Shown: positions 1 through 9,265, counted from the first letter of the stretch. The stretch: DNA of 64,000 bases from a bacterium HR17 (GCA_002898575.1 BEHT01000006.1:28903-92902), one strand, 5' to 3'. Notes: generated by a model not told the origin, from the sequence alone. Numbers and translations: made by a program.

Positions 1-43
1 TTCGGAGCGTCCATGCCTCAGTAGGTAAACAAAGGGAAGGGGT

Positions 44-1219
44 GTGCAAAACCCGATGGGACGCTGGGCGGTGTGGCAAATAGCGTGCGGGTTGGCAGTG
101 CTCATGGACTTCGCGGGTGGTTTGGTGGGGCTGGCGATACCCCTATTGGCGGTGCATTGGCGCGTACCGCCGTCGCTGTTAGGTGCCATCGGCGCTGCTG
201 GACCGCTGGGTTACACCGTGTGCTGCATCCTGTTTCAACCCCTGACAGACCGATGGGGACGGCAGCGCAGCATGCTGTGGGGCAGCCTTGGGGTCACTTT
301 GCTTAGCGGAGCGTTAGCGACAGTCGCCCTCGCCGGCTGGGTCAGTGCCCTGGTAGGGCTGAATTTCCTCAACGGTGTGGCGTTGGCGCTCTTTTGGCCG
401 GCGACGCAAGCGTCGGCAGGCATTGGTGTGCCGCGCCACCGGTTGCTGCATGCCCTGTTGGCTTATAACCTCTCGTGGAGTGGCGGGCGGATGCTGGGCA
501 CAGCGTTAGCGGGATGGTTGTTTGAGCAGCACCCGGCACTGCCTTTTTTGGTGGCTGGGGCGAGCAGCGCGCTGGTTGCCTTCGCGACGGTGCGGGCACC
601 GATGGACATCGGACCGCCCCCATCCTTTGACGCACCCCACGAGAACGCTGAACCTTGGTCGCCGACGCAACGCTTGGTCACCAGCGCCCAATTGGCTAAC
701 TTGGTGCGCTCGTTTGCCTTTTTTGAAGCGGTCGTCTTGTTTCCTGACTTGGGCAAGCGGTGGGGTTGGACGCCGGAAGCGGTCAGTCATATCCTGTCGT
801 GGCTGTTCGGAGGACAGTTGTCGGCGTTTGTGGTGGCGCCGTGGCTGTTGCGGCAAGTCGGATGGCGGTGGGTGGTCGGCGTCAAAGCCGCCGTCGCGCT
901 CAGCGCCTTTTTGTTGGGATGGCTGCGCAGTTGGGACGCACTGGCTTTGGCGCTGTTTGTCTTGGGTTTTGCGGCAGGATTGACGACGGTCGTCAGCCTC
1001 TATTTGTCCATCCTGACGCAAGGACGGAGCGTCAAAGGTAGTGCCCGCCACGAAGCCGGTGTCGGTGCGGGTGCAGTGCTGGGTCCTTTGCTCGGCGGGT
1101 TGATGCTGCAATGGGGGACACCGTCGGGGGCTTTTGCGTTACCGGCGCTTTTAGCCATCCTCGTTGTCGTGGCGTGGGATGTGCCCGTTCGGCGCGCCGT
1201 CGCCGCTCGGCAGGGATAA
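44..1219 (+). CDS. MFS transporter
   Basis: A 391-aa, very hydrophobic protein with about twelve membrane segments and the usual length of a major facilitator superfamily permease. The loop after the second helix reads TDRWGRQRSM, matching the MFS motif A (G/D-x-x-x-D-R-x-G-R-R/K) between helices 2 and 3. The substrate cannot be deduced; the overall look is of a drug/sugar efflux type permease. The start is GTG at 44 preceded by gggaagg (34-40); ATG at 56 is an alternative. It is followed by the Bat operon 43 bp downstream in the same direction, so co-transcription is possible but not shown. Confidence 0.8.
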   Translation: MQNPMGRWAVWQIACGLAVLMDFAGGLVGLAIPLLAVHWRVPPSLLGAIGAAGPLGYTVCCILFQPLTDRWGRQRSMLWGSLGVTLLSGALATVALAGWVSALVGLNFLNGVALALFWPATQASAGIGVPRHRLLHALLAYNLSWSGGRMLGTALAGWLFEQHPALPFLVAGASSALVAFATVRAPMDIGPPPSFDAPHENAEPWSPTQRLVTSAQLANLVRSFAFFEAVVLFPDLGKRWGWTPEAVSHILSWLFGGQLSAFVVAPWLLRQVGWRWVVGVKAAVALSAFLLGWLRSWDALALALFVLGFAAGLTTVVSLYLSILTQGRSVKGSARHEAGVGAGAVLGPLLGGLMLQWGTPSGAFALPALLAILVVVAWDVPVRRAVAARQG

Positions 1220-1262
1220 GCGCGCCCTCAAAAAGCGTTAATCTTTTGATGGTGTTGCCATC

Positions 1263-2255
1263 ATGGTGCAAGGCATCGTCTTCGCCTCTTGGTGGCTGGC
1301 GCTTCTATTCGCCTTGCTGTGGGTAGGGATAGCGTGGCGCCGGCGCGCTGTCGCCTTCGCTTACCCGACGCTGCAGTTGTTCGGCACCGCTCGCCGCGAC
1401 TGGCGTCAAACCGTCGCGAAATTGTTGCGCACCGGCGCTATCTTGGCGGTGTTGCTGGCGTTGGCACGACCGCAATGGGTGCAATGGGAATCGCAGCGGC
1501 TGCAGGGCGTGGACATCGTGATAGCGCTGGACATTTCGGGCAGCATGTTAGCGTCAGATTTTTACCCCAACCGCATGGAGGCTGCCAAGCAGGTCATCCG
1601 CGACTTCGTCGCCCTGCTGCGCCGGCAGCGCAGCGGCGACCGATTGGGCTTGGTCGTGTTCGCCGCAGAAAGTTACACTCAGTGCCCTTTGACCGACGAT
1701 TACGACTTCTTGCTGGAAACCCTCGCGCAAGTGCAAAACGCGCGGGAAGGCGTCGTCCGCGACGGCACCGCCATCGGGGACGGTTTAACGGTCGCGTTGC
1801 ACCGCTTGCGCGACTCGCCCGCTAAAAGTAAAGTCGTCGTCTTGCTGTCCGACGGCGTGAACAACGCCGGACAGATTCAACCCCGCGATGCGGCGTGGTT
1901 GGCGGGGCAGTTGGGCGTGCGGGTTTACACCATCGGCATCGGCAGCGCCAACGGCATGGTCAGTTGGCACGACCCATTGACGGGACGGGTCCGCTACGGT
2001 CAACCTGCTGGGTTTGACGAACAGTTGCTGCGCTCTATCGCTGACCGCACGAACGGGGCGTATTTTTCCGCTCGTGACCCGCAAGCGTTGAAAGCGATTT
2101 TGCGCTACATCTTGCAATTGGAAACGGCACCGCTGCCGACCGTGCGGCGCCAGCGACAGGTAACCGAACTGGCGCTGTGGTGTGTGGTGATTGCATTGAG
2201 TTGTTTGCTTCTGGAGAACCTTTTGGTGCATGCCGTTTGGCGGCGCGTGCCGTGA
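1263..2255 (+). CDS. batA: BatA-like von Willebrand factor A protein
   Basis: 330 aa. Two N-terminal membrane helices (about residues 7-25 and 53-69) are followed by a VWA domain with an intact MIDAS motif DISGSM (Asp90), and a C-terminal membrane helix (about 298-322). This helix-helix-VWA-helix layout is that of BatA proteins, membrane-anchored metal-binding modules first described in the Bacteroides aerotolerance operon and linked to envelope stress or secretion. It is the first gene of a batA-batB-TPR-batD run. No strong Shine-Dalgarno precedes ATG 1263. The exact role in this organism is inferred from context. Confidence 0.85.
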   Translation: MVQGIVFASWWLALLFALLWVGIAWRRRAVAFAYPTLQLFGTARRDWRQTVAKLLRTGAILAVLLALARPQWVQWESQRLQGVDIVIALDISGSMLASDFYPNRMEAAKQVIRDFVALLRRQRSGDRLGLVVFAAESYTQCPLTDDYDFLLETLAQVQNAREGVVRDGTAIGDGLTVALHRLRDSPAKSKVVVLLSDGVNNAGQIQPRDAAWLAGQLGVRVYTIGIGSANGMVSWHDPLTGRVRYGQPAGFDEQLLRSIADRTNGAYFSARDPQALKAILRYILQLETAPLPTVRRQRQVTELALWCVVIALSCLLLENLLVHAVWRRVP

Positions 2256-2299
2256 GGACACGCCGTTGAGTTGAGCGGCAACAGGTAGGTGAGCCGTCC

Positions 2300-3304
2300 T
2301 TGGTCGCGTTGGAGTTCGCTAACCCCAAAGCCTTTTGGTCAATTGCTGTGTGGGCGGGAGTGATGCTGCTTGTCGCGTGGGGGTTACGGCGAAAGCGCCA
2401 ACGGTTAGTGTTTTGGGTAGCGCCCGACAGCGTGGCGGTTTGGTGGCGCACCGCGCGCCGCCAATGCGCCCTTTTCGGTGCTGCGACGCTGTTGTTCGCC
2501 CTCGCCTTGACACGCCCGCGATGGTTCGCCGGCAATGTGGCGGTGCCAGCGCAAGGTGTGGATGTCGTCCTTTGTTTGGATGTCTCCCACAGCATGTTGT
2601 GCGACGATATCAAACCGTCGCGCTTAGAATTTGCCCAATCGGTGGCGGCGAACCTGTTGGACCGTTTGCAACCGGACGATCGCGCAGGGCTTGTCGTTTT
2701 CGGCGGCAGCGGCTTTCCCCTTTGCCCCTTGACCCACGACCGCAGCATCGTGCGCACCTACCTGAGTTTGTTGGACCCATCCGTCATGGTTTACAACCCG
2801 ACGACTTATTTGGCGGAAGGGCTCAAAGCGGCGTTGCGGCTGCTGCGCCGCCAGCCCGATAACGCGCCGCGCGGCGGCGTCATCGTCCTGATGTCGGACG
2901 GCGAAGATCAAGGCAGCGATTGGCAGGACGCAGCGGCGATGTGTGCCAAAGCCGGCGTGCCAGTGTTTGGAATCGCTATCGGGACACCGCACGGCGCGCC
3001 CGTGCCCAATGTCACCGAGCAGGGCACCGTTGCCGGCTACAAGCGCGACAGCAACGGCAACATTCCCGTCTCGCGGCTGAACCTGACAACCCTGCGGGAC
3101 ATCGCCCGACGCACCGGCGGCAAAGTTTACCTGCCCCACGATGGGGTGCGAGAAGCCAACGCGTTGGTGGCGGATTTGGCAGCCTACCGCCAACGGGTCT
3201 GGACGCGCCATGTCGCCCAATGGCGAGAGTTGTTCCCTTGGTTGCTGGCGTTGGGCGCGATGTTGTTGGTCATGGAGACTTGGCTTGCACCACGCTTGCG
3301 ATGA
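2300..3304 (+). CDS. batB: BatB-like von Willebrand factor A protein
   Basis: 334 aa, a paralogue of the preceding gene: two N-terminal membrane helices, VWA domain with MIDAS DVSHSM (Asp94) and a C-terminal helix close to residue 310-328. The start is TTG at 2300, supported by aggtgag seven bases upstream. In known Bat operons BatA and BatB sit in the membrane with the VWA domain in the periplasm and are thought to form a complex with the TPR and BatD proteins that follow here. The third MIDAS-region residue differs from BatA (His in place of Gly), which is tolerated in the family. Confidence 0.85.
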   Translation: MVALEFANPKAFWSIAVWAGVMLLVAWGLRRKRQRLVFWVAPDSVAVWWRTARRQCALFGAATLLFALALTRPRWFAGNVAVPAQGVDVVLCLDVSHSMLCDDIKPSRLEFAQSVAANLLDRLQPDDRAGLVVFGGSGFPLCPLTHDRSIVRTYLSLLDPSVMVYNPTTYLAEGLKAALRLLRRQPDNAPRGGVIVLMSDGEDQGSDWQDAAAMCAKAGVPVFGIAIGTPHGAPVPNVTEQGTVAGYKRDSNGNIPVSRLNLTTLRDIARRTGGKVYLPHDGVREANALVADLAAYRQRVWTRHVAQWRELFPWLLALGAMLLVMETWLAPRLR

Positions 3305-3316
3305 GGGTGAAAGGCA

Positions 3317-3928
3317 ATGCGGCGACTCATCGCATCATTGATGGCGTCCTGTTGCGCGCTGGCTTTGCTGGGTGCTGACCAAGCGCCGGCGTGGCGCCAT
3401 CCTCTCCGACATTTGAAAGCCTGGTGGGTCAATCAGCAAGGGCAACAAGCGTTCCGTGCGGGCGATTACCGCAAGGCGCTGCAATCGTTTCAGGCGGCGC
3501 GCAAGATCGCCGGTGACGACGGTTTCGTCCGTTTCAACGAAGGCACGGCGCTGTTGCAGTTGCGGCGCTACCGCGATGCGGAAGCAGCGTTGCAGGATGC
3601 GGTGCGGCGTATTTCGCCAAAGCAACGGCAAGTGCAGGCTGCGGCATACTACAACTTGGGCAATGTGTATTTTGCCCAGCAGCGATGGGAACAAGCAGCC
3701 CAAGCCTACATCGCGGCGTTGAAACGGACGCCTGATGACTTGGCGGCAAAAATCAATTTGGAACTGGTGCTGCGGCACCGGCAGCAAAATCGGCGGTCGC
3801 AGTCGCAGCGGTCGTCCGCACCGCCTCCACCGCCGCCGTTGCCGCCGCCGTCTATGGAGCGTGACCCGCTGAAACGGCAGTTGCAAAGGGGGCTGACCGC
3901 ACCATGGCATGGCGAGCGGGATTGGTGA
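3317..3928 (+). CDS. TPR-repeat protein, BatC-like
   Basis: 203 aa. It starts with a signal-like hydrophobic stretch (residues 3-18) and then tetratricopeptide repeats at about 34-150 (for example GQQAFRAGDYRKALQSFQAA and YYNLGNVYFAQQRWEQAAQA). The tail holds a polyproline stretch around residues 168-180. BatC proteins are TPR proteins in the same operon position. ATG 3317 has gagggtgaaag upstream. Its 3' end overlaps the start of the BatD gene by 25 bp, so the two are probably translationally coupled. Confidence 0.8.
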   Translation: MRRLIASLMASCCALALLGADQAPAWRHPLRHLKAWWVNQQGQQAFRAGDYRKALQSFQAARKIAGDDGFVRFNEGTALLQLRRYRDAEAALQDAVRRISPKQRQVQAAAYYNLGNVYFAQQRWEQAAQAYIAALKRTPDDLAAKINLELVLRHRQQNRRSQSQRSSAPPPPPPLPPPSMERDPLKRQLQRGLTAPWHGERDW

Positions 3929-5586
3929 ACCGACGCCACCCTCACCGCCATCGGCCCACATGGGGTCTTATGTGCCTGCTGCCGTGGTTGGTCGCGTTGA
4001 GTGTTGCCCAGCCCCCCAAAGGCAGCGTGACTGTGAGGCGAGATGCGATCACAGTGCGGGTGTTCTTGCAAGAGCCGACGATCCCGTTGGGTGGCATTTT
4101 TATTTTGCGCGTGCAAGTGACAGCGCCAGGCGATTTGACCGGCAACGCCGTTCAGTTCGCCTTGCCTGAGGCATGGTCTGACCGCGTGATCCAACTCAAT
4201 TACACTTCCGACAAGCAAACTTTTGAACGAAACGGACGGCTATGGTCAACACTCACCTACACCTATCGTCTCGCCCCGTTGCGTGTAGGGCGCATTCGCC
4301 TGGACGGATTGCAAATTACGGCGTTGCGCGAACGGTTTTCTATTCCGCCGATAGAAGGTGTCGTGCTGAGCGGGACGCAGCCGGAACCGACAGAACCTGA
4401 GCCGTCGGGACCGCCGGTGCGGGTGAACGCTTCCGTCGCGCCGCGCCAACCCTTTGTGGGCGAGCAAGTCGTCTACACGATGGAATTTGCGGTCGCTGCT
4501 TCCGCCCACTTGGTGCGTAACCCCACTTATGACCCGCCGACCGCAGAGGGTTTTTGGGCTGAAGAGTTTCCCGAAGTGGCACGGGCGTGGCGGAGTGGCT
4601 ACGAAATCCAACGCGTGCGCTTGGCGCTGTTTCCCTTGCGTGCGGGGCAATTGACCGTCGGCAGCGCCCGGGTGAATGTGCGGATGGAAGGCGTCGCCGG
4701 CTCCGAGGTGTTGACGACACCCCCGCTGCAAGTCGTCGCCCGTCCGTTGCCGTCGCCGGCACCGGCAGGTTTCCAAAACCTCGTCGGTCAATTAAAGGTG
4801 TCGTTGAGGGTGCAACCGCAGCAGGCTACCGTCGGCGACACTGTGGTGGTGCGGTTGCGCTTGGAAGGCACGGCAAATTTGCGCAACCTTGCCCAACCGC
4901 CCCGCTTGTCGCTGACGGGCGCGCGGGTCGGGTTGCCTCGTGAGCGATGGCAGGTGCGGGAACGCGACGGACGACTGTGGTTTCAACGGGAGTTTGAGTG
5001 GCGCGTTGTGCCGCTGCAAGCCGGCACATTGACCATCCCCCCCTTTGCTTTCCCCTATTTTGACCCTGCCGTCGGTCGTTACCGCACAGCGACGACCAGC
5101 CCTGTCCGCATCGCGGTCTTCGGGGGGCGAGCCGAAGCGGTGTCAACGGCGCAAACGCCGCCGACGCCGTCAACAGCGGAAAGAATTGTCGTTGTCGCAC
5201 CGCTGGTCTTACTGGTCGCTGCCTTGGTTTTGGTCTTGGGGACGACGGGGTGGCGTTACTGGCAGCGGCAACGATGGTTGGCGGCTGTGCCCGTGCCAGA
5301 CCCACAACTGCGCCAGACTCTCTGGACATTCCGCCAGGAAGGTGCCAACGCGTTCCACCGCGCCGTGCGGGCATGGCTGCGCGAACAAATTTTTCAACGC
5401 ACGGGCATCCTGTTGGCGCCCAACGACCCTCCTGAACGGGTGCAGCAACTTTTGCAAAGCAAAGGCGTGAGTGAAACCGCCGCACGGTTCGTGCGGGATG
5501 TGTGGGAACGAACCGCCACTGTTCAATCGCCCGACGAAGCCGTCCACCTGTTGCGTCAAGCCGCAGAAACGCCCAACCGTCTTTAA
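3904..5586 (+). CDS. batD: BatD family protein
   Basis: 560 aa. It has an N-terminal signal/anchor (about residues 20-36), a long beta-rich region with repeated immunoglobulin-like oxygen-tolerance (BatD) domains (for example PFVGEQVVYTMEFAV and QQATVGDTVVVRLRL), one membrane helix near residues 422-445 and a cytoplasmic tail of about 110 residues. This is the standard layout of BatD proteins. The start overlaps the TPR gene; ATG 3970 is an alternative that leaves a more compact signal peptide. The MoxR ATPase and DUF58 protein usually found with Bat genes are not visible in this window. Confidence 0.82.
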   Translation: MAWRAGLVNRRHPHRHRPTWGLMCLLPWLVALSVAQPPKGSVTVRRDAITVRVFLQEPTIPLGGIFILRVQVTAPGDLTGNAVQFALPEAWSDRVIQLNYTSDKQTFERNGRLWSTLTYTYRLAPLRVGRIRLDGLQITALRERFSIPPIEGVVLSGTQPEPTEPEPSGPPVRVNASVAPRQPFVGEQVVYTMEFAVAASAHLVRNPTYDPPTAEGFWAEEFPEVARAWRSGYEIQRVRLALFPLRAGQLTVGSARVNVRMEGVAGSEVLTTPPLQVVARPLPSPAPAGFQNLVGQLKVSLRVQPQQATVGDTVVVRLRLEGTANLRNLAQPPRLSLTGARVGLPRERWQVRERDGRLWFQREFEWRVVPLQAGTLTIPPFAFPYFDPAVGRYRTATTSPVRIAVFGGRAEAVSTAQTPPTPSTAERIVVVAPLVLLVAALVLVLGTTGWRYWQRQRWLAAVPVPDPQLRQTLWTFRQEGANAFHRAVRAWLREQIFQRTGILLAPNDPPERVQQLLQSKGVSETAARFVRDVWERTATVQSPDEAVHLLRQAAETPNRL

Positions 5587-5734
5587 GGGCGGGGCTGCTC
5601 GTGTGCGGGGTTGATAAAGCGATTGAGCGCGCTGGCACGCATCGGCGACAAGTGCGCGGGCGTGTGGCAGAATGAGCGTGGGCACAGCGGCGCGCAGCGG
5701 AGCCGGCAAGTCGTTGCCCAAGGAGGTGGCGGCT

Positions 5735-6841
5735 ATGGCGCTACACCTCAATGACATCCTGACGGAGTTGGTGCAACGGGACGGGAGCGACCTGCATTTG
5801 AAAGTGGGGCAGCCGCCTTTTTTCCGTGTGCATGGACGACTCACCCGCACCGATTACCCGACCCTTACCCCTGACCTCATCCGCGAACTGATCTACGCCA
5901 TCTTGACAGACGAGCAAATTCGTCGGCTTGAGGAACGGCGCGAACTGGACATGGCGTATGAGTTGCCAAACATCAGCCGGTTTCGGGTGAACCTCTTTCA
6001 CCAACAGGGCTATTTGGGCGGGGTTTTTCGGGTGATCCCCAGCCGCATCCGCACGATAGACGATTTGGGGTTACCGCAGGTGCTCAAGCAAATCGCGTTG
6101 CTGCGACGCGGGTTGGTGCTGGTGACCGGTCCGACAGGGTCAGGTAAGACGACGACTTTAGCCGCTATCGTAGATTACATCAACGAACACCGACGCGCCC
6201 ACATCATCACCATTGAAGAGCCGATTGAGTATTGGCACGACGACAAATTGGCGTCCATCACCCAACGCGAGGTGGGAGCGGACACCGAAAGTTTCGCCGA
6301 AGCGCTGCGCCATGTCATGCGTCAAAACCCCGATGTCATCCTCGTCGGCGAAATGCGGGACTTGGAGACCATCGCCCTCGCCATCACCGCCGCCGAAACC
6401 GGGCACTTGGTCTTCAGCACCGTCCACACCATTGACGCGCCGCAAACGATTGACCGCATCATTGACGCTTTTGACCCTGACCGCCAACCGCAGGTGCGGG
6501 TGCAACTGTCCACGACTTTGCAGGCGGTCATCTCGCAGCAGTTGGTGCCGCGTTGTGACCGCCCTGGACGGGTGGCGGCGATGGAAATCATGATCGTCAC
6601 CCCGGCGGTGCGCTCCCTTATCCGGCAAGGACGCACCGACCAAATTTACAGCCACATCAAAGCCGGGTCCGAGATCGGGTGTCAGATGCTGGACGACCAC
6701 CTGTTCCAATTGGTCAAGGACGGCGTCGTCAGTTTTGAAGACGCCTTTATGAAGTGCAGCAACCCGACGGAGTTCAAGGCACGCATGCTGGACGCCGGTT
6801 TAATTACTGCGGAGCAAGCCGCCGCGTTCGCGACGATGTAA
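5735..6841 (+). CDS. pilT: Type IV pilus retraction ATPase, PilT family (copy 1)
   Basis: 368 aa hexameric secretion ATPase that powers pilus retraction. Visible: Walker A GPTGSGKTT at residues 132-140, Asp box and Walker B region VILVGEMRDLETI, and the conserved ITAAETGHLVFSTVHT. ATG 5735 is preferred over an upstream GTG (5672) because it follows a strong Shine-Dalgarno, aggaggtgg at 5721-5729. A second paralogue follows 24 bp downstream. No pilin, PilB, PilC or PilQ gene is next to it. Length and motifs fit PilT/PilU rather than the longer PilB. Confidence 0.92.
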   Translation: MALHLNDILTELVQRDGSDLHLKVGQPPFFRVHGRLTRTDYPTLTPDLIRELIYAILTDEQIRRLEERRELDMAYELPNISRFRVNLFHQQGYLGGVFRVIPSRIRTIDDLGLPQVLKQIALLRRGLVLVTGPTGSGKTTTLAAIVDYINEHRRAHIITIEEPIEYWHDDKLASITQREVGADTESFAEALRHVMRQNPDVILVGEMRDLETIALAITAAETGHLVFSTVHTIDAPQTIDRIIDAFDPDRQPQVRVQLSTTLQAVISQQLVPRCDRPGRVAAMEIMIVTPAVRSLIRQGRTDQIYSHIKAGSEIGCQMLDDHLFQLVKDGVVSFEDAFMKCSNPTEFKARMLDAGLITAEQAAAFATM

Positions 6842-6865
6842 CCCGACCGGTGGAGGTGAACCGGT

Positions 6866-7957
6866 GTGGCAGCGACGATGACGCTGGACGATATCCTCCG
6901 CGTCGCCTTGCAGCGCAACTGCTCCGATGTGCACCTGAAAGCCGGTGCGCCACCGATGTTTCGCCTCTACGGTGAACTTTACAAAGCCAACGCGCCACCG
7001 CTGACGCCGGACGATGTCCGTCGGTTGGCTTACAGCACCTTGACGCCGGAGCAAATCGCGCAATTTGAGCGACGGCGCGAATTAGATTTCGCGTTCACCG
7101 CTGCCGATGGGGTACGCGTTCGCGCCAACTTGGCGCTTCAGCGCAACACGCCCGTCGCGTTCTACCGGCTCATTCCGCCACGCATCCCGTCCTTTGAGGA
7201 GTTAGGGTTACCATCCATCGTGCGCTACTTTTGTGAGCGCCCGCGCGGGATCGTCTTGGTGACGGGTCCTGCAGGTGCGGGCAAAACGACGACGCTTGCG
7301 TCAATGATTGACTACATCAATCAACGGTTTCCATTGCACATCATCACGGTAGAAGACCCCATTGAGTTCGTCCATCAAGACAAAATGGCACTGGTCAATC
7401 AGCGGGAAGTCGGACGCGACACGCACTCGTTCGCCAACGCCCTCAAATACGCCCTGCGGGAAGACCCCGATGTCATCCTCATCGGCGAAATGCGGGACTT
7501 GGAGACCATCGCCCTCGCCATCACCGCCGCCGAAACCGGGCACTTGGTCTTCGCGACACTGCACACCGTGGACGCGCCGCAAACGATTGACCGCATCATT
7601 GATGTGTTCCCGACCCATCAACAGCAGCAAATTCGGATGCAATTATCGGTGAGCCTTGTCGGCGTCATTGCCCAACGGTTGCTGCGGCGCGCCGATGGCA
7701 AGGGCATGGTCGCCGCCTTTGAAGTGTTGGTCGGCACCAGCGCGGCACGAGCGCTCATCCGTGAGGGCAAAACCTTTCAACTGCCTTCGGTCATTCAGAC
7801 CGGATTGCGACAAGGGATGATGAGCCTGGAACACAGCCTCGCGCAACTGGTGCTACAAGGGTTAGTGCGCATGGAAGACGCCTTGGCGGAAGCCAACAAC
7901 CCCGACTACTTGCGCGAGTTAGTCCAACAAGGCAAGAAGGGGTCGGCATCGCTATGA
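6866..7957 (+). CDS. pilT: Type IV pilus ATPase, PilT/PilU family (copy 2)
   Basis: 363 aa paralogue of the preceding ATPase. The Walker A is GPAGAGKTT (134-142), with Ala in place of the usual Thr, and the Walker B region VILIGEMRDLETI is intact. Start GTG 6866 behind ggaggtg (6852-6858). A stretch of 71 bases (7482-7552) is identical to 6345-6415 in copy 1, including synonymous positions, which points to gene conversion. The pair may act as PilT and PilU, two retraction motors often encoded together. The stop overlaps the next gene in an ATGA arrangement. Confidence 0.92.
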   Translation: MAATMTLDDILRVALQRNCSDVHLKAGAPPMFRLYGELYKANAPPLTPDDVRRLAYSTLTPEQIAQFERRRELDFAFTAADGVRVRANLALQRNTPVAFYRLIPPRIPSFEELGLPSIVRYFCERPRGIVLVTGPAGAGKTTTLASMIDYINQRFPLHIITVEDPIEFVHQDKMALVNQREVGRDTHSFANALKYALREDPDVILIGEMRDLETIALAITAAETGHLVFATLHTVDAPQTIDRIIDVFPTHQQQQIRMQLSVSLVGVIAQRLLRRADGKGMVAAFEVLVGTSAARALIREGKTFQLPSVIQTGLRQGMMSLEHSLAQLVLQGLVRMEDALAEANNPDYLRELVQQGKKGSASL

Positions 7958-9015
7958 AGGACGGCTGGGCGTATTGGCGACGGGATGTAAGCCGATGGTT
8001 GCTCCAAATCGGCAGCGCCCTTGCCGCACTCACTTTGGCTTACTTGCTTTGGGGTGGGCTACGCGGGCATTTCACAAACCCTGTAGACCCTTACCGAGTC
8101 AGCATGGTCGCTAACACCTTGGGTTACTTTTTGTATTGCTGCGGTTGGGCAATTGCCCTGGGGTTGCTCGGTTATTTCTGGGACTGGCGCCCGATCGGTG
8201 TCATCATGCTGGTGAGCAGCGCGGTTGCGTGGTTTGTCGTTCCCTTCCTGTTCGCGGCGGTCGCAGGGACCAACACGGGGTTGGTCATGCAAGGCGCTTA
8301 TGCGATGCGCAGTTTGCTGACACCCCTGCTTTTGGTCGGGTTGGGACAAGCGGTCTGGGCGTTCGTGGACTATTGGCGCTACGGACCGACGCTGCGATGG
8401 TATGCCCGCCAAAACGCTCAACTGGTCGTGCAAGTGCGTCAGCCGGAAAAAAAGCGACCGCGACGCCGTCCGTGGCTGACACCGCTATCCCCTTGCTGGA
8501 AAATGCCTGTCGTGGAACGGCTGATGTGCGAACATTGCCCCGTTAAGCACCGCAATCGCCCGTGTTGGAAACTCAAAGGAGGCTGTCAATGCAACCCGCA
8601 AATCGTAGATGCGTTGGTGACGGGGCTATCCGCGCGGGAAGGGTTGAAAGTTGACTCGTTGGCAACGGGCACGCTGTTGGGTTGGCAGAAAGGACAGCGT
8701 CCGCCCTGCCACCGTTGCGCCATCTATTTGTTGCACCAACAAGTCAAATATGATTGGCTGGCACCCATCAGTTTCTTCGCCCCACCCGTTTTGCTGGTGC
8801 TATTCTGGGGACAGTATCAAACCCTTTACAGCGCGGCAGTGGCGTGGCTTAACCGGTTGTGGATGCAAATTGCGTTTACCCCACCGACATCGTTTGACCC
8901 GTTAGGCTTGAACAACGCGACGATGGCTGTTTATGTGGCGGTTGTGTTGTGCGTCGTCGTCATGGTGTATGCGTTGCGTTGGGTGGAGTTCGCCCTCTTT
9001 CGGCTTTACTGGTGA
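7954..9015 (+). CDS. Polytopic membrane protein with a cysteine-rich central domain
   Basis: 353 aa, family not recognised. Four hydrophobic helices lie in residues 15-150, then a soluble region of about 120 residues with at least eight cysteines (CWKMPVVERLMCEHC, then CWKLKGGCQC, then PPCHRC), and two more helices (about 268-288 and 322-342). The cysteine spacing suits zinc or an iron-sulfur cluster. It overlaps the second pilT by 4 bp (ATGA), so it is translated from the same message. The context suggests a link to the pilus or twitching machinery, possibly a sensor or an envelope partner, but this is inference from position only. Confidence 0.75.
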   Translation: MKDGWAYWRRDVSRWLLQIGSALAALTLAYLLWGGLRGHFTNPVDPYRVSMVANTLGYFLYCCGWAIALGLLGYFWDWRPIGVIMLVSSAVAWFVVPFLFAAVAGTNTGLVMQGAYAMRSLLTPLLLVGLGQAVWAFVDYWRYGPTLRWYARQNAQLVVQVRQPEKKRPRRRPWLTPLSPCWKMPVVERLMCEHCPVKHRNRPCWKLKGGCQCNPQIVDALVTGLSAREGLKVDSLATGTLLGWQKGQRPPCHRCAIYLLHQQVKYDWLAPISFFAPPVLLVLFWGQYQTLYSAAVAWLNRLWMQIAFTPPTSFDPLGLNNATMAVYVAVVLCVVVMVYALRWVEFALFRLYW

Positions 9016-9141
9016 ACCGCTGCCGTCCGACCCCAGAATTGCGGCGGGTGAGGGCGCGCCCCCTCCAACTGACGGCGCTGCCGAAGGGGCGATCGTCGCA
9101 TAGCAGCGCACCGAAGGGCATGCCTACCGGTTGCAACGCGC

Positions 9142-9147
9142 TATAAT
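9142..9147 (+). promoter_or_regulatory. -10 box of the tRNA-Val gene
   Basis: A perfect TATAAT ends 16 bases before the first base of the mature tRNA. No good -35 hexamer is seen at the usual distance. Confidence 0.45.
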
Positions 9148-9163
9148 TGACAGCGCGTTCAGT

Positions 9164-9238
9164 GGGCGGTTAGCTCAGGGGCAGAGCGCTTGCTTCACGA
9201 GCAAGAGGTCGCAGGTTCAATTCCTGCACCGCCCACCA
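9164..9238 (+). tRNA. tRNA-Val (anticodon CAC)
   Basis: A complete cloverleaf is visible: acceptor stem gggcggt/accgccc, D arm gctc/gagc, anticodon stem cttgc/gcaag around loop ttcacga (anticodon CAC), variable loop aggtc, T arm gcagg/cctgc with loop ttcaatt, then discriminator A and an encoded CCA (9236-9238). Total length is 75 nt. The long frame 9131-10390 runs through this tRNA, so the downstream protein must begin after it. Confidence 0.97.
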
Positions 9239-9265
9239 TTTTTCTTTTTGCGGGAGGCGGTGCAG

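Noticed and set aside
506..1111. 201-aa minus-strand reading frame inside the MFS gene
   Set aside because: Antisense shadow in a GC-rich gene; the sense frame encodes a clear membrane transporter.
9131..9265. N-terminal extension of the ankyrin protein
   Set aside because: This part of the open frame lies over tRNA-Val; the start with a ribosome site is GTG 9266.
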